NCBI RefSeq assembly: GCF_024347415.1
Contig: NZ_AP025476.1
Location: 3,100,001-3,164,000, forward strand
DNA: 64,000 nucleotides
Reading direction: 5' to 3'
DNA from: Vibrio crassostreae
GTDB lineage: Bacteria > Pseudomonadota > Gammaproteobacteria > Enterobacterales > Vibrionaceae
Shown: in pieces, positions 38,958-49,953 of the stretch
Layout of the letters: every line of letters starts with the position of its first letter
Position numbering within the stretch: the first letter of the stretch is position 1
Notes under the pieces: model-generated
Told to the model about the DNA's origin: nothing
What the model saw: only the letters and a program-made list of their open reading frames with translations
Databases searched by the model: none
Position numbers and translations under genes: made by a program

Positions 38958-39556
38958 GCTAGCATCTCCTCAACTTGCTTAACTGCGTCAGCAGTCATTA
39001 GAACCTTGTCGAAAGCGATTAGTGATACTGGATCAACACCAGCAACATCACGTGCATCTACTTTGTATAGGTTACGAGCAGCTAAGAATAGATTTTCATC
39101 TACTTCGCCAGTCACAATCAGAACGTCGCTTAGCTCAAGCTCTTTAAGCTTAGCTACAAGTTCTTTTGTTTTTGGTGCTTCTACAGAGAAGTTATCAACA
39201 ACGATTAAACGCTCTTGACGAACTAGCTCAGAAAGAATGCTCTTCATAGCACCGCGGTACATTTTTTTGTTTACTTTTTGGCTGTGATCTTGTGGTTTCG
39301 CAGCAAAAGTAACACCACCTGTACGCCAGATTGGGCTACGAATTGTACCAGCACGTGCGCGGCCAGTACCTTTTTGACGCCATGGCTTAGCGCCACCGCC
39401 AGATACTTCAGAACGAGTCTTTTGAGCACGAGTACCTTGACGAGCACCTGCTGCATATGCAACAACTACTTGGTGTACAAGAGCTTCGTTGAAGTCACGT
39501 CCGAAAGTAGTCTCGGAAACAGTTAGTGCATCAGCACCTTTAACCATCAATTCCAT
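38954..39556 (-). CDS. rplD: 50S ribosomal protein L4
   Basis: A 200-residue L4. Its extended loop ([34 protein letters not shown]) reaches the tunnel constriction. In gamma-proteobacteria it also represses the S10 operon by binding the rpsJ leader. E. coli L4 is 201 aa. Confidence 0.98.
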   Translation of the reverse strand: MELMVKGADALTVSETTFGRDFNEALVHQVVVAYAAGARQGTRAQKTRSEVSGGGAKPWRQKGTGRARAGTIRSPIWRTGGVTFAAKPQDHSQKVNKKMYRGAMKSILSELVRQERLIVVDNFSVEAPKTKELVAKLKELELSDVLIVTGEVDENLFLAARNLYKVDARDVAGVDPVSLIAFDKVLMTADAVKQVEEMLA

Positions 39557-39572
39557 TACTTACTCCTAGACG

Positions 39573-40202
39573 TTATGCTTTAACAGCAGGTTTTACGATC
39601 ACGTTTCCGCCTGTTGAGCCCGGTACTGCACCTTTAATAAGGAGTAGATTGCGCTCAGCGTCAACACGTACGATCTCTAGGTTTTGAGTCGTTACACGCT
39701 CAGCACCCATGTGACCTGCCATTTTCTTGCCTTTAAACACGCGGCCTGGAGTTTGACATTGGCCAATTGAACCCGGTGCGCGGTGAGACAAAGAGTTACC
39801 GTGAGTCATATCTTGAGTAGAGAAGTTCCAACGCTTGATAGCGCCTTGGAAGCCTTTACCTTTAGATGTACCAGTAACGTCTACTTTTTTAATTTCGTTG
39901 AAAAGTTCTACGTTTAGCTCAGCGCCAACTTCAAACTCTTCGCCGTTTTCTAAACGGAATTCCCAAAGACCGCGACCTGCTTCTACACCCGCTTTCGCGA
40001 AGTGACCAGCTTCAGGTTTAGTTACACGGTTAGCTTTCTTAGCACCAGTAGTTACTTGGATTGCTGCGTAGCCGTCTGTCTCAAGAGTTTTAACTTGAGA
40101 AATACGGTTCGCTTCAACCTCAACAACAGTTACTGGGATAGAAACGCCTTCTTCAGTAAATACGCGGGTCATACCCACTTTACGTCCGACTAGACCAATC
40201 AT
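39573..40202 (-). CDS. rplC: 50S ribosomal protein L3
   Basis: A 209-residue L3 that initiates 23S assembly, starting [19 protein letters not shown]. The loop [32 protein letters not shown] contains the glutamine methylated by PrmB in other bacteria. Length equals E. coli L3. Confidence 0.98.
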
Positions 40203-40216
40203 TATTCTTATCTCCC

Positions 40217-40773
<557 letters not shown>

Positions 40774-40779
40774 CGATGC

Positions 40780-40807
40780 ATTATACAGATCACACTTTAG
40801 TATGCAA
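40780..40807 (-). promoter_or_regulatory. Sigma-70 promoter of the S10 operon
   Basis: On the minus strand TTGCAT (40802-40807), 16 bases, then a consensus TATAAT (40780-40785) followed by GCATCGCAC. The predicted start is near 40773. Confidence 0.78.
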
Positions 40808-40899
40808 GTAGTGTTGGAAAAATAATCGGAATTTATTGGAAGTTGGTTTTGTATCGAGAGAGAAGAAGATAGATGGAAGGTGATATTTCTTTTGAGAAA

Positions 40900-40928
40900 A
40901 CAAAAGGGAAGCCGAAGCTCCCCTTTTT
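40900..40928 (-). terminator. Terminator of tuf with a UUCG tetraloop
   Basis: Read on the minus strand: AAAAGGGGAGC-TTCG-GCTTCCCTTTTG. A stable stem capped by the TTCG tetraloop and followed by T residues, 48 bases after the tuf stop. Confidence 0.88.
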
Positions 40929-40975
40929 CAGATGCGTGCTCTTCTAATGAAGAGTGTGCAAAAATCTAAATGCTA

Positions 40976-42160
40976 TTAAGCGAAGATTTTAGCTACAACA
41001 CCAGCACCAACTGTACGGCCACCTTCGCGGATTGCGAAACGTAGACCTTCGTCCATTGCGATTGGAGCGATTAGCTCAACAGTCATTTGAACGTTGTCAC
41101 CTGGCATTACCATTTCTACGCCTTCTGGTAGAGTGATGTCGCCTGTTACGTCAGTTGTACGGAAGTAGAACTGTGGACGGTAACCTTTGAAGAAAGGAGT
41201 GTGACGGCCGCCTTCGTCTTTAGAAAGTACGTATACTTCAGACTCAAACTTAGTGTGTGGGTTGATAGAACCTTTCGCAGAAAGTACTTGACCACGTTCA
41301 ACGTCATCACGCTTAGTACCACGTAGAAGTGCACCAACGTTCTCACCTGCACGACCTTCGTCAAGCAGTTTACGGAACATTTCAACACCAGTACAAGTAG
41401 TAAGAGTAGTCTCTTTGATACCAACGATTTCTACTTCGTCACCTACTCGTAGGATACCGCGCTCGATACGACCAGTTACAACAGTACCACGACCTTGGAT
41501 TGAGAATACATCTTCAATTGGTAGTAGGAACGGTTGGTCAACTGCACGCTCTGGCTCAGGAATGTAAGAATCTAGTGCTTCTGCAAGCTCAACGATCTTG
41601 TCTTCCCACTGCTTCTCGCCGTTTAGTGCGCCAAGTGCAGAACCTTGGATAACTGGTAGGTCATCACCTGGGAAGTCGTATTCAGAAAGAAGTTCACGAA
41701 CTTCCATCTCAACTAGCTCAAGTAGCTCTTCGTCATCAACCATGTCACATTTGTTCATGAATACGATGATGTAAGGGATACCAACTTGACGACCAAGTAG
41801 GATGTGCTCACGAGTTTGAGGCATAGGGCCGTCAGTCGCAGCAACAACTAGGATACCGCCGTCCATTTGTGCAGCACCAGTGATCATGTTTTTAACATAA
41901 TCCGCGTGTCCTGGACAGTCTACGTGTGCGTAGTGACGTGCTGGAGTGTCGTACTCAACGTGAGAAGTTGCGATTGTGATACCGCGCTCACGCTCTTCTG
42001 GAGCGTTATCGATAGATGCGAAATCTTTAGCAACACCGCCGTATACTTTTGCAAGAGTAGTACAGATAGCAGCAGTTAGAGTTGTTTTACCGTGGTCAAC
42101 GTGGCCGATAGTACCAACGTTTACGTGCGGTTTCGTACGTTCAAATTTTTCTTTAGACAC
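40976..42160 (-). CDS. tuf: Elongation factor Tu
   Basis: A 394-residue EF-Tu carrying aminoacyl-tRNA to the ribosome. G-domain motifs are GHVDHGKT (19-26), DCPGHADY and NKCD, followed by two beta-barrel domains. The start is GTG, as in E. coli tufA (GTG TCT AAA). It follows fusA and has its own likely promoter and terminator. A second tuf copy is expected elsewhere. Confidence 0.98.
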   Translation of the reverse strand: MSKEKFERTKPHVNVGTIGHVDHGKTTLTAAICTTLAKVYGGVAKDFASIDNAPEERERGITIATSHVEYDTPARHYAHVDCPGHADYVKNMITGAAQMDGGILVVAATDGPMPQTREHILLGRQVGIPYIIVFMNKCDMVDDEELLELVEMEVRELLSEYDFPGDDLPVIQGSALGALNGEKQWEDKIVELAEALDSYIPEPERAVDQPFLLPIEDVFSIQGRGTVVTGRIERGILRVGDEVEIVGIKETTLTTCTGVEMFRKLLDEGRAGENVGALLRGTKRDDVERGQVLSAKGSINPHTKFESEVYVLSKDEGGRHTPFFKGYRPQFYFRTTDVTGDITLPEGVEMVMPGDNVQMTVELIAPIAMDEGLRFAIREGGRTVGAGVVAKIFA

Positions 42161-42226
42161 AATCGTGTTCCTTCCTAGTTATGATTCGCCACGTTCATTA
42201 TTGAGCGAGACGCGCCAGAAATTGCT

Positions 42227-42255
42227 ATTTTATGCGCCAACTCTCGTTAGCGCAA
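42227..42255 (-). promoter_or_regulatory. Candidate internal promoter for tuf
   Basis: On the minus strand TTGCGC (42250-42255), 17 bases, TAAAAT (42227-42232), within the 147-base fusA-tuf gap. Spacing is ideal and the hexamers moderate. It would allow extra EF-Tu synthesis beyond read-through from the str promoter. Confidence 0.5.
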
Positions 42256-42307
42256 TATTTGGACGCATTGTTCTTTCAAAAAATGAAAAAAAATGCCTTC
42301 CTTTTGT

Positions 42308-44404
42308 TTAACCACGCTCTGCAATGATTGCTTTTGCAACATTGTTAGGCACTTCAGCGTACTCACTAAACTCCATAGAGTAAGAAGCACGACCTTGTGT
42401 CGCAGAACGTAAATCAGTTGCGTAACCGAACATGACAGACAACGGAACTTGTGCACGAATTATCTTCAGGCCAGCTGTCCCCTCGTCCATACCTTCGATG
42501 ATGCCGCGACGACGGTTAATATCGCCAACAACGTCACCCATCCAGTCTTCTGGAGTAGTTACTTCAACTTTCATCATAGGCTCAAGCAAAACTGGTTGCG
42601 CTTCAAGTGCACCCGTTCTGAAAGCCATAGAGGCAGCGATTGTAAACGCCATCTCACTTGAATCTGTTTCATGGTAAGAACCATCATATAGTGTAGCTTT
42701 GATATCCAAAACTGGATAGCCAGCAAGCACACCATTGTTCATCTGCTCTTCAACGCCTTTAGCGACTGAAGCAATAAACTCTTTCGGTACGATACCATTG
42801 GCAATTTCATCCACAAAGACAAAGCCTTCGCCAGCTTCTGATGGTTCCAGTTTTAGCCATACGTGACCGTACTGACCTTTACCACCATGTTCACGGATAA
42901 ATTTACCTTCCGCTTTCGCTGTACCACGAATAGTCTCACGGTAAGCCACTTGCGGGTTACCAACGTTGCAGTTCACGCTAAATTCACGCTTCATACGGTC
43001 AACGATGATATCTAAGTGTAGTTCACCCATACCAGAAATTAGAGTCTGGCCAGTTTCCGCATCCATATCAACGCGGAACGATGGGTCTTCCGCTGCTAGT
43101 TTACCTAGAGCGATAGTCATTTTATCTTGATCAGCTTGAGAGCTTGGCTCTACAACGATCTGAATAACTGGATCTGGGAACTCCATGCGCTCAAGAACAA
43201 TCTTATGGTTCTGGTCACAAAGGGTTTCACCAGTAGTCACATCTTTCAGGCCAATGATAGCTGCGATGTCACCTGCTCGTACTTCTTTTACTTCTTCACG
43301 CTTGTTTGAGTGCATTTGAACAATGCGACCTAAGCGTTCACGTTGCTTCTTCACAGAGTTGTAAGCTGTTTTACCGCTTTCAACAACACCAGAGTAAACA
43401 CGGATGAAAGTTAAAGTACCAACGAATGGGTCTGTTGCAATCTTAAATGCTAGCGCTGAGAACGGTTCTTTGTCGTCTGCGTGACGCTCTGCTTCATTCT
43501 CGTCTTCATCGATACCTTTAATTGCAGGGACATCAACTGGAGAAGGAAGGAAATCAACAACTGCATCTAGAACAGCTTGTACACCTTTGTTTTTGAATGC
43601 ACTACCACAAGTAGCAAGTACGATTTCATTATTAAGGGTACGAGTACGAAGACCTTGTTTGATTTCAGCTTCTGTTAGTTCACCTTCTTCAAGGTACTTA
43701 TCCATCAGCTCTTCATTTGCTTCTGCAGCAGCTTCAACAAGTTCTGTACGATATTCTTCAGCCATTTCTTGCATGTCTGCAGGGATATCTTCGTACGTAA
43801 AAGTCATGCCTTGGTCAGCTTCGTTCCAGTTAATTGCCTTCATCTTGATAAGATCGACAACGCCTTGGAAGTTTTCTTCAGCACCAATGTTCAGTTGAAT
43901 TGGAACAGGAGTTGCGCCTAGGCGGTCCTTGATCTGTTCAACTACGCGCAAGAAGTCTGCGCCGGTACGGTCCATTTTATTAACGAAAACCATACGTGGA
44001 ACTTGGTACTTATCAGCTTGACGCCATACTGTCTCTGACTGAGGTTCAACACCAGATGAGCCACAGAACACAACAACTGCACCATCAAGTACACGCAAAG
44101 AACGTTCTACTTCGATTGTGAAGTCAACGTGTCCAGGAGTGTCGATGATGTTGATACGGTGGTCCGAGAACTGAGCTTCCATACCACGCCAAAACGTAGT
44201 GGTTGCTGCTGAAGTGATCGTAATACCGCGCTCTTGCTCTTGCTCCATCCAGTCCATGGTTGCTGCACCATCGTGAACTTCGCCGATTTTATGAGAAAGA
44301 CCGGTATAGAACAGAATACGTTCACTTGTGGTTGTTTTACCTGCATCTACGTGAGCAACGATACCGATATTACGGTATTGCTCTATAGGAGTTTTACGAG
44401 CCAC
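42308..44404 (-). CDS. fusA: Elongation factor G
   Basis: A 698-residue translocase GTPase with P-loop AHVDAGKTT (residues 17-25), DTPGHVDF and NKMD. Domains II-V follow; domain IV includes [18 protein letters not shown]. The start codon is GTG (GTG GCT CGT AAA). It is six residues shorter than E. coli EF-G. The 165-base gap before it carries strong secondary structure. Confidence 0.98.
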   Translation of the reverse strand: MARKTPIEQYRNIGIVAHVDAGKTTTSERILFYTGLSHKIGEVHDGAATMDWMEQEQERGITITSAATTTFWRGMEAQFSDHRINIIDTPGHVDFTIEVERSLRVLDGAVVVFCGSSGVEPQSETVWRQADKYQVPRMVFVNKMDRTGADFLRVVEQIKDRLGATPVPIQLNIGAEENFQGVVDLIKMKAINWNEADQGMTFTYEDIPADMQEMAEEYRTELVEAAAEANEELMDKYLEEGELTEAEIKQGLRTRTLNNEIVLATCGSAFKNKGVQAVLDAVVDFLPSPVDVPAIKGIDEDENEAERHADDKEPFSALAFKIATDPFVGTLTFIRVYSGVVESGKTAYNSVKKQRERLGRIVQMHSNKREEVKEVRAGDIAAIIGLKDVTTGETLCDQNHKIVLERMEFPDPVIQIVVEPSSQADQDKMTIALGKLAAEDPSFRVDMDAETGQTLISGMGELHLDIIVDRMKREFSVNCNVGNPQVAYRETIRGTAKAEGKFIREHGGKGQYGHVWLKLEPSEAGEGFVFVDEIANGIVPKEFIASVAKGVEEQMNNGVLAGYPVLDIKATLYDGSYHETDSSEMAFTIAASMAFRTGALEAQPVLLEPMMKVEVTTPEDWMGDVVGDINRRRGIIEGMDEGTAGLKIIRAQVPLSVMFGYATDLRSATQGRASYSMEFSEYAEVPNNVAKAIIAERG

Positions 44405-44534
44405 GGTTGAATCCTCTTATTAGAGACTTAGGGACTATTGCTATACCTAGATTATGCGTTAAAAGCATGCTTCGCTAAAAATCGCTTGCCCTAGAAATAG
44501 CAATAGTTCCTAGCATAAGCATAGGAACTAAAGA

Positions 44535-44560
44535 AGTGCTGCAAGGAACCTTGCAGCACT
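44535..44560 (-). other. Stem-loop between rpsG and fusA
   Basis: Perfect 12-bp stem AGTGCTGCAAGG/CCTTGCAGCACT with a 2-base loop (a larger loop in practice), beginning 10 bases after the rpsG stop. On the minus strand only TTCTTTAGTT follows, so it may attenuate or mark a processing site rather than terminate fully. Confidence 0.7.
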
Positions 44561-44569
44561 AAAAAGGTA

Positions 44570-45040
44570 TTACCAACGGTAATGTGCGAACGCTTTGTTT
44601 GCGTCAGCCATGCGGTGAACGTCTTCACGTTTCTTAACCGCAGTACCTTTGTTCTCAGACGCGTCTAGCATTTCAGCAGCTAGGCGTTGAGCCATAGATT
44701 TTTCACCACGCTTACGCGCAGCTTCAACTACCCAACGCATAGCAAGAGCGTTACGGCGAACCGGACGAACTTCTACAGGTACTTGGTAAGTTGAACCACC
44801 TACACGGCGAGATTTAACTTCTACCGCTGGGCGAACATTTTCAAGAGCTTCTTCAAATACAGCTAAGTGGTCTTTACCAGACTTCTCAGCCATTGAATCT
44901 AGTGCAGTGTAAACGATTTTCTCTGCAGTAGATTTCTTTCCGTCAACCATAAGGATGTTAACGAATTTTGCCAGCAATTCAGATTTGAACTTAGGATCTG
45001 GAAGGATCTTACGCTGACCTATTACGCGACGACGTGGCAT
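44570..45040 (-). CDS. rpsG: 30S ribosomal protein S7
   Basis: A 156-residue S7 of the 30S head, starting [20 protein letters not shown]. In E. coli it is the translational repressor of the str operon, acting at the rpsL-rpsG junction. The corresponding 106-base junction is present here (45041-45146), but I do not resolve its fold. Confidence 0.98.
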   Translation of the reverse strand: MPRRRVIGQRKILPDPKFKSELLAKFVNILMVDGKKSTAEKIVYTALDSMAEKSGKDHLAVFEEALENVRPAVEVKSRRVGGSTYQVPVEVRPVRRNALAMRWVVEAARKRGEKSMAQRLAAEMLDASENKGTAVKKREDVHRMADANKAFAHYRW

Positions 45041-45146
45041 GGATATTCTCCGTTGTCTTCTTCAGGTTTTTTCCAAAACTTTTCAGAATAATAAATAAAA
45101 TAGTGTTTGGCCTTACTTAACGCTTTCTTTTAAAAAAGAAAATGCA

Positions 45147-45524
<378 letters not shown>

Positions 45525-45569
45525 CTAGCTCCTGAAATTTACTTGAAAGTAAGCTTTGTGAAAAATCTA

Positions 45570-45596
45570 TCCCTAATCACAAGTCGTAATTAGGGA
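45570..45596 (-). other. 5'-terminal hairpin of the rpsL transcript
   Basis: TCCCTAAT/ATTAGGGA arms with an 11-base loop. The right edge coincides with the transcription start expected from the promoter at 45603-45631, so the mRNA should begin with this hairpin, which commonly protects 5' ends. Confidence 0.65.
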
Positions 45597-45602
45597 CGCA
45601 AA

Positions 45603-45631
45603 ATTCTATTCAGCAGTGGGAGGTGTGTCAA
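45603..45631 (-). promoter_or_regulatory. Sigma-70 promoter of the str operon
   Basis: On the minus strand a consensus TTGACA (45626-45631), 17 bases, TAGAAT (45603-45608), then TTTGCGTCCC. The strongest promoter I can read in the window. Confidence 0.88.
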
Positions 45632-45703
45632 GAAATATACAGATCTTTTTTAGCCGTCTAGAGCTCAGGATGGTCTAATTTTAACCAAACTGATAAAACA
45701 CGC

Positions 45704-45979
45704 TTACCAAGTCACTGATTTGTCTTTCAAAACCGTCAGTTTAACGAAGCCATCGAAGTCAACTTGATCAATGGTACTTGAGACAAGTAGTTGTAAACCT
45801 CGGCTATCGAGATCTGGTTTTAACACCGACACCTGCTCTACTGCGCAGATTTGAGTGAATAACTCATGATTTGGAAGGCAAACATACACCGCATCTTCCA
45901 CCAAAAGGAACTGATCCTGTGGCTGAGAGTAGGTCAATGCGAGTTTAAGTTTGTCGACTGATTTTACGATATGAAGCAT
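45704..45979 (-). CDS. tusB: Sulfurtransferase complex subunit TusB
   Basis: A 91-residue TusB, part of the TusBCD hexamer that relays sulfur from TusA to TusE for 2-thiouridine in tRNA. The start MLHIVKSV at 45979 fits the family; the 11-codon extension upstream lies in tusC. Order yheO-tusD-tusC-tusB-rpsL equals E. coli. Confidence 0.92.
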   Translation of the reverse strand: MLHIVKSVDKLKLALTYSQPQDQFLLVEDAVYVCLPNHELFTQICAVEQVSVLKPDLDSRGLQLLVSSTIDQVDFDGFVKLTVLKDKSVTW

Positions 45980-45987
45980 AGCGTCCC

Positions 45988-46344
45988 TTAGAAAGTCAGT
46001 ATCTGTTGGCACTGAGATAACTTCTGCGTTAACTCGTCGGCTTCAACGGTGGTCACATCGATCAACAGGTTGTCTGCTGAAAGGCCAAACTGACTCAGAC
46101 TACGCTGACACACATACACCTGTTCGATGTCGTAAAGGTCCATAAGTTTGAATGCAGAGATGTAGTCACGCGATAGTGTTTCGTCGGGCTGCTGCGCTTT
46201 AAGAAGCTGAGTCACCCCATCACCAACAAAGAACACGGCAATGTCTTCACTGTATGCGGACGCAGCAAGCAGGGCGTCTAACCCTTCTCTACCCGCAGCG
46301 GTCGTATGAGGGTAACTGTTAAATATAAAGGCTAACTTTCTCAA
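45988..46344 (-). CDS. tusC: Sulfurtransferase complex subunit TusC
   Basis: A 118-residue DsrF-like protein starting (M)[26 protein letters not shown]. The start codon is TTG, overlapping the TGA stop of tusD as TTGA, which implies translational coupling. Forms the heterohexamer with TusB and TusD. Confidence 0.92.
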   Translation of the reverse strand: MRKLAFIFNSYPHTTAAGREGLDALLAASAYSEDIAVFFVGDGVTQLLKAQQPDETLSRDYISAFKLMDLYDIEQVYVCQRSLSQFGLSADNLLIDVTTVEADELTQKLSQCQQILTF

Positions 46345-46730
46345 AACTGCACCACCCTATCTTGCGTTAGTAGTGCTTCCGATAAGCTCCCTAATCCGGC
46401 CTGAGTAAATCCAGTTGCTAGGTTAGAGGCACTTAGTTGATGTTGCTCTGCTTCTTCAGAGCTAATCACTCCGCGTCTTAGCGCAGCAGCCACACAGGTT
46501 TCAAGGCTAACATCGTGCTCATCAGCCAGCTTTTGCCAAGCTGAAGCTAAGTCAAATTCATCGTTAGCCGGTACGGTAAGGTCTGAGCCGTTACTGACGC
46601 CATCTTGATAGAAGAACACACTGTGAAGTTTGTGGCCCTGTTTAATCAGAGCCACGGCAAACTGGTAGGCACTTCTTGCTGACTGTGAGCCATACACCGG
46701 CCCATTAACTAGGAGTGTATAGCTTAGCAA
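46341..46730 (-). CDS. tusD: Sulfurtransferase complex subunit TusD
   Basis: A 129-residue DsrE-like protein. The catalytic persulfide Cys is residue 79 in [13 protein letters not shown], as in E. coli TusD (Cys78). It aligns from its first residues ([17 protein letters not shown]), so the start must be the TTG at 46730, which overlaps the end of yheO. Weak initiation coupled to yheO translation is likely. Confidence 0.92.
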   Translation of the reverse strand: MLSYTLLVNGPVYGSQSARSAYQFAVALIKQGHKLHSVFFYQDGVSNGSDLTVPANDEFDLASAWQKLADEHDVSLETCVAAALRRGVISSEEAEQHQLSASNLATGFTQAGLGSLSEALLTQDRVVQF

Positions 46731-47449
46731 CCCTCTTCATCCTCTGTTTTACGTTGGCGGATGTATAGGTACACGGTGTGCTTAGAGATGTTCAGTCGCT
46801 CAGCAACGCGGTTAATCGCGTCTTTGATGTCGAAAATACCTTTATCGTACAACTCCATCACGATCTGACGGTTCTTAGTATTATTCGATACCGATTTGTC
46901 AGCGTTAATTTCTTCTATGGTGCGTTCAACCGTTTGGTCGACAAGTTCTTCAACGTCACTAGCGAAGTTAACCGATGATGCGGCTTCGTCTGCGTCTTGT
47001 GTTGGCATGAACGATTGCAGTACTTGTGAGAATGGCGCGTCTAGGTTCACGTTAATACACAGTAGGCCAATCACTCGGTCTTCACCGTTGCGGATAGCAA
47101 CCGTGATCGACTTCATCAACACTCCGCCTTTAGCGCGAGTAAAGTATGAACGTGAGAAATTACGCTTAGAACCTTCAATATCTTTTAGCATCTTCAATGC
47201 AAGATCGGTGATCGGCGAGCCAACCTGACGACCTGTATTTTCGCCGTTGGCAATTTTAATCGCAGAAGTATTGAGGTCTTCTAAAGAGTGCAAAACGATT
47301 TCACAAAACGGACCAATAAGGCTCGCAATACCGTCAACAACGGCCTCATAAGATCTTAGAATGATTTTATCGTGTTCACTGAATGGCATAACGTGGACTG
47401 ATTCCATTTCAAGTAACACATCTGCATTGACTGTTTCTGTAGTAGTCAC
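46724..47449 (-). CDS. yheO: YheO family helix-turn-helix regulator
   Basis: A 241-residue protein. An N-terminal YheO-type PAS-like domain (about 25-135; [39 protein letters not shown]) is joined to a C-terminal HTH (about 195-235; [21 protein letters not shown]). Starts with GTG behind AAGGA. Upstream of tusDCB as in E. coli; DNA targets unknown. Confidence 0.9.
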   Translation of the reverse strand: MTTTETVNADVLLEMESVHVMPFSEHDKIILRSYEAVVDGIASLIGPFCEIVLHSLEDLNTSAIKIANGENTGRQVGSPITDLALKMLKDIEGSKRNFSRSYFTRAKGGVLMKSITVAIRNGEDRVIGLLCINVNLDAPFSQVLQSFMPTQDADEAASSVNFASDVEELVDQTVERTIEEINADKSVSNNTKNRQIVMELYDKGIFDIKDAINRVAERLNISKHTVYLYIRQRKTEDEEGC

Positions 47450-47587
47450 TTATTCCTTACCTTCGTGTGAAAAATCAACAAATTTATGTAAGTTTATCAG
47501 AAAATTTTAATTGCACACCTAGCTAACATTGCAACTAGTGATTTAGAACAAGTTTAAAAATCAAATACTCATCTTCAAATCATAAAA

Positions 47588-47622
47588 AAAGCCTAACTCA
47601 AAGTTAGGCTTTTTATTCAATC
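47588..47622. terminator. Terminator of fkpA
   Basis: AAAGCCTAACT/AGTTAGGCTTT stem with flanking A-run and T-run (47591-47616 core). It ends fkpA on the minus strand and could work in both directions, ahead of yheO. Confidence 0.85.
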
Positions 47623-47654
47623 AACGTATTTTAGTACGAGGCTTTTGACCGATA

Positions 47655-48431
47655 TTACTGTGCAGGAGCTGCTTCAGCGTTATCAATTTTTAGTAGTTCA
47701 ACTTCGAATACTAGCGTTGAGTTAGCTGGGATAGTCGGTGTGTCTTGCTCACCGTATGCTAGCTCTGGCGGGATTACGAATTTGTACTTAGAACCAACTT
47801 TCATTAGTTGTACGCCTTCAGTCCAGCCTGGGATTACGCGGTTAAGTGGGAATGTTGCTGGTTCGCCACGGTCGTAAGAGCTGTCGAACTGAGTACCGTC
47901 TGTTAGCGTACCTTTGTAGTGTACTTGAACAGTATCAGTGTCTTTTGGAGAAGCGCCTTCGCCAGCTGTCATTACTTGGTAAAGTAGGCCAGATTCAGTT
48001 TGCTCTACGCCTTCAGTCTTTGCGAACTCAGCGCGGAAATCATCACCTGCTTTCTTAGTTTCAGCTGATTTCTCTGCAGCTTGTGCTTGCATCGTTTCAG
48101 CAACACGCTTGTCTAGAGCTTCAAGAGCTGCGCGAGTTTCTTCTTCATTCAGTGCAGTTTTCTCTGCGAATACGTCTTCGATACCTTGAAGAACCATATC
48201 TTTGTCTAGGTTAATGCCTAGCTCGCTTGGCTTATCAATGCTTGTGCTTAGGTAGTTAGCGAAAGATACGCCGATTGCGTATGCCGCTTTGTCGTCTTCT
48301 GTTTTAAAGTTTACTGCTTCAACTTTAACTTCTTCAACCTGTGGAGCTTCTGCCTTTGGTTCTTCTTTCTGACAACCAACTGCTAGCATAACCGTTGCGG
48401 CAAGCAGTGATACTTTTAAAACTGATTTCAT
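47655..48431 (-). CDS. fkpA: FKBP-type peptidyl-prolyl isomerase FkpA, lipoprotein form
   Basis: A 258-residue periplasmic foldase. The start at 48431 (MKSVLK) follows GGAGAATTCA; the four-codon extension is rejected. The signal ends in AVGC with Cys at residue 20 and QKEE after it, predicting an outer-membrane lipoprotein, whereas E. coli FkpA is soluble. An N-terminal helical domain with coiled-coil (about 30-140) precedes the FKBP domain (about 145-250; [24 protein letters not shown]). Confidence 0.93.
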   Translation of the reverse strand: MKSVLKVSLLAATVMLAVGCQKEEPKAEAPQVEEVKVEAVNFKTEDDKAAYAIGVSFANYLSTSIDKPSELGINLDKDMVLQGIEDVFAEKTALNEEETRAALEALDKRVAETMQAQAAEKSAETKKAGDDFRAEFAKTEGVEQTESGLLYQVMTAGEGASPKDTDTVQVHYKGTLTDGTQFDSSYDRGEPATFPLNRVIPGWTEGVQLMKVGSKYKFVIPPELAYGEQDTPTIPANSTLVFEVELLKIDNAEAAPAQ

Positions 48432-48562
48432 TGAATTCTCCAATTAATGGCCAAGCCATTGGTTATTGTGCACAAATCTAATGATTAGATTGGTGTGAAT
48501 ACGTTAGTTATAACAATATACTAGTCATATGTCTTTCGACACAAACCGGATTATTAGATGTG

Positions 48563-49540
48563 ATGCGAATATTTTTCCACTCATTGCTATATACAATTGT
48601 CATCACCTTGTTAAATGGTTGCTTTTTCTTCCAGGATGATGATCAGCGTTGGGAAATAGAACCCAATGGCGCCACCAGCTTTGCACTCAGCAGAGATGGA
48701 CGTTTTGCCCTGCTCTACTCTCAAGAAAAACAACTGCTCCTTTGGGATTTAGATCAAAACAAAGAACTCGCTCAACTTGGCCCCCAAGACCAATCCGAAA
48801 ACCAAGTATCGCGAATCCGCATCTCAGACAATGGCCGCTTTGCCATTACCGCCAGCCAGATGAACTTCGCCGTTTGGGACTTATCTTGGACTCAGGCTGA
48901 GGGGCTCTGGTCTATTTCCGATGGCTTGATTCGTGATGTCGATATTTCTAGCAATGGTGAAAAAGTCTTGCTTGGCCTATCTAATGGCAAAGCTATCTAT
49001 GTGGACTTAGTCACCGGACGCCGTCTGGAGTTCCTCGCTCACAGAGAAAAAGTAAATTCAGTCTCCCTTTCTTCGAATGGGCGCTACGCATTATCAGGCG
49101 GTAACGACTACAAAGCTTACCTTTGGGACACCGAATCAGGCTTAGTGTTACGTACCTTCAAGCATGAACAAAGAGTAGTACGAGTTGCACTACAACGGGA
49201 TGGAGAATTAGCTTTTACTTCCGATGGCGGCAACCAAGCGATGATATGGGATTTGGAAACAGGTGAACCTCAAGCGCAATTGCAAAGCTGGTCTCGACAG
49301 CTGATATTCTCTAGCGCTCGCTTTTCTGATAACGGCAGTATGCTGGTGACAGGTACGCCATCAAGCCAAGTGAGTGTGTGGAATACTCAAGATGGAAAAC
49401 GAATTTCTCGTCACGATGCTGAGCCACTAAAAGATGCTCGCCCTCCCCGTGCGGTAGTGTATGATGCAGCCTTTGATGAAAAGAACCGTGTGATATCGGG
49501 CACCTCTGCGGGCATCGCCCAAGCTTGGAATGTGGATTAG
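48563..49540 (+). CDS. WD40-repeat lipoprotein
   Basis: A 325-residue protein with a lipoprotein-like signal (VITLLNGCFFF; Cys near residue 20, with an unusual Asn before Gly). Five to seven WD40-type blades follow, recognisable by repeated SxNGRYALSGG....YLWDTESG and AMIWDLETG. It probably forms a beta-propeller in the periplasm, perhaps scaffold-like as BamB, but no partner is evident. ATG 48563 is preferred to GTG 48560. It overlaps no gene but is spaced 4 bases from slyX, so they likely form one transcript. Confidence 0.8.
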   Translation: MRIFFHSLLYTIVITLLNGCFFFQDDDQRWEIEPNGATSFALSRDGRFALLYSQEKQLLLWDLDQNKELAQLGPQDQSENQVSRIRISDNGRFAITASQMNFAVWDLSWTQAEGLWSISDGLIRDVDISSNGEKVLLGLSNGKAIYVDLVTGRRLEFLAHREKVNSVSLSSNGRYALSGGNDYKAYLWDTESGLVLRTFKHEQRVVRVALQRDGELAFTSDGGNQAMIWDLETGEPQAQLQSWSRQLIFSSARFSDNGSMLVTGTPSSQVSVWNTQDGKRISRHDAEPLKDARPPRAVVYDAAFDEKNRVISGTSAGIAQAWNVD

Positions 49541-49544
49541 AACG

Positions 49545-49772
49545 ATGACAGAAAAGCGAATTGAACAACTAGAAAGCCGTGTGAATGACCTAGAATGTCA
49601 GTTGGCTTTCCAAGAACAAACCATTGAAGAACTCAATGAAGCGCTTAGCCAACAACAGATGTTGATCACGAGAATGCAAGATCAAATGAAGTTCGTGGTG
49701 GGTAAAGTAAAAAATATGGACGGCTCCAACTTAGCTGACGCATCAGAAGAGACGCCACCTCCGCACTATTAA
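49545..49772 (+). CDS. slyX: SlyX family protein
   Basis: A 75-residue coiled-coil protein: MTEKRIEQLESRVNDLECQL begins a heptad pattern running to about residue 60. The C-terminal PPPHY is the SlyX signature. The five extra codons upstream lie in the WD40 gene. Function unknown; next to slyD and fkpA in E. coli. Confidence 0.9.
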   Translation: MTEKRIEQLESRVNDLECQLAFQEQTIEELNEALSQQQMLITRMQDQMKFVVGKVKNMDGSNLADASEETPPPHY

Positions 49773-49868
49773 GCGCAGTTCAAAATGACGAATAGATTCT
49801 AGTGACGCATATCGCTAGTCTCTCGCCCTCGATGTGTAAACTCATTTCAGGACGGGACATAGAAAACT

Positions 49869-49903
49869 AAAAGGGCGACAGATGCTTATCTGTCGCCCTT
49901 TTG
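49869..49903. terminator. Bidirectional terminator between slyX and iaaA
   Basis: Perfect 13-bp stem AAGGGCGACAGAT/ATCTGTCGCCCTT with loop GCTT, flanked by A and T runs. Confidence 0.9.
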
Positions 49904-49953
49904 TTCGTTTAATCTTCGCTAATTCAACTAAAGCTAGTTAAGCTAATAAAAGC

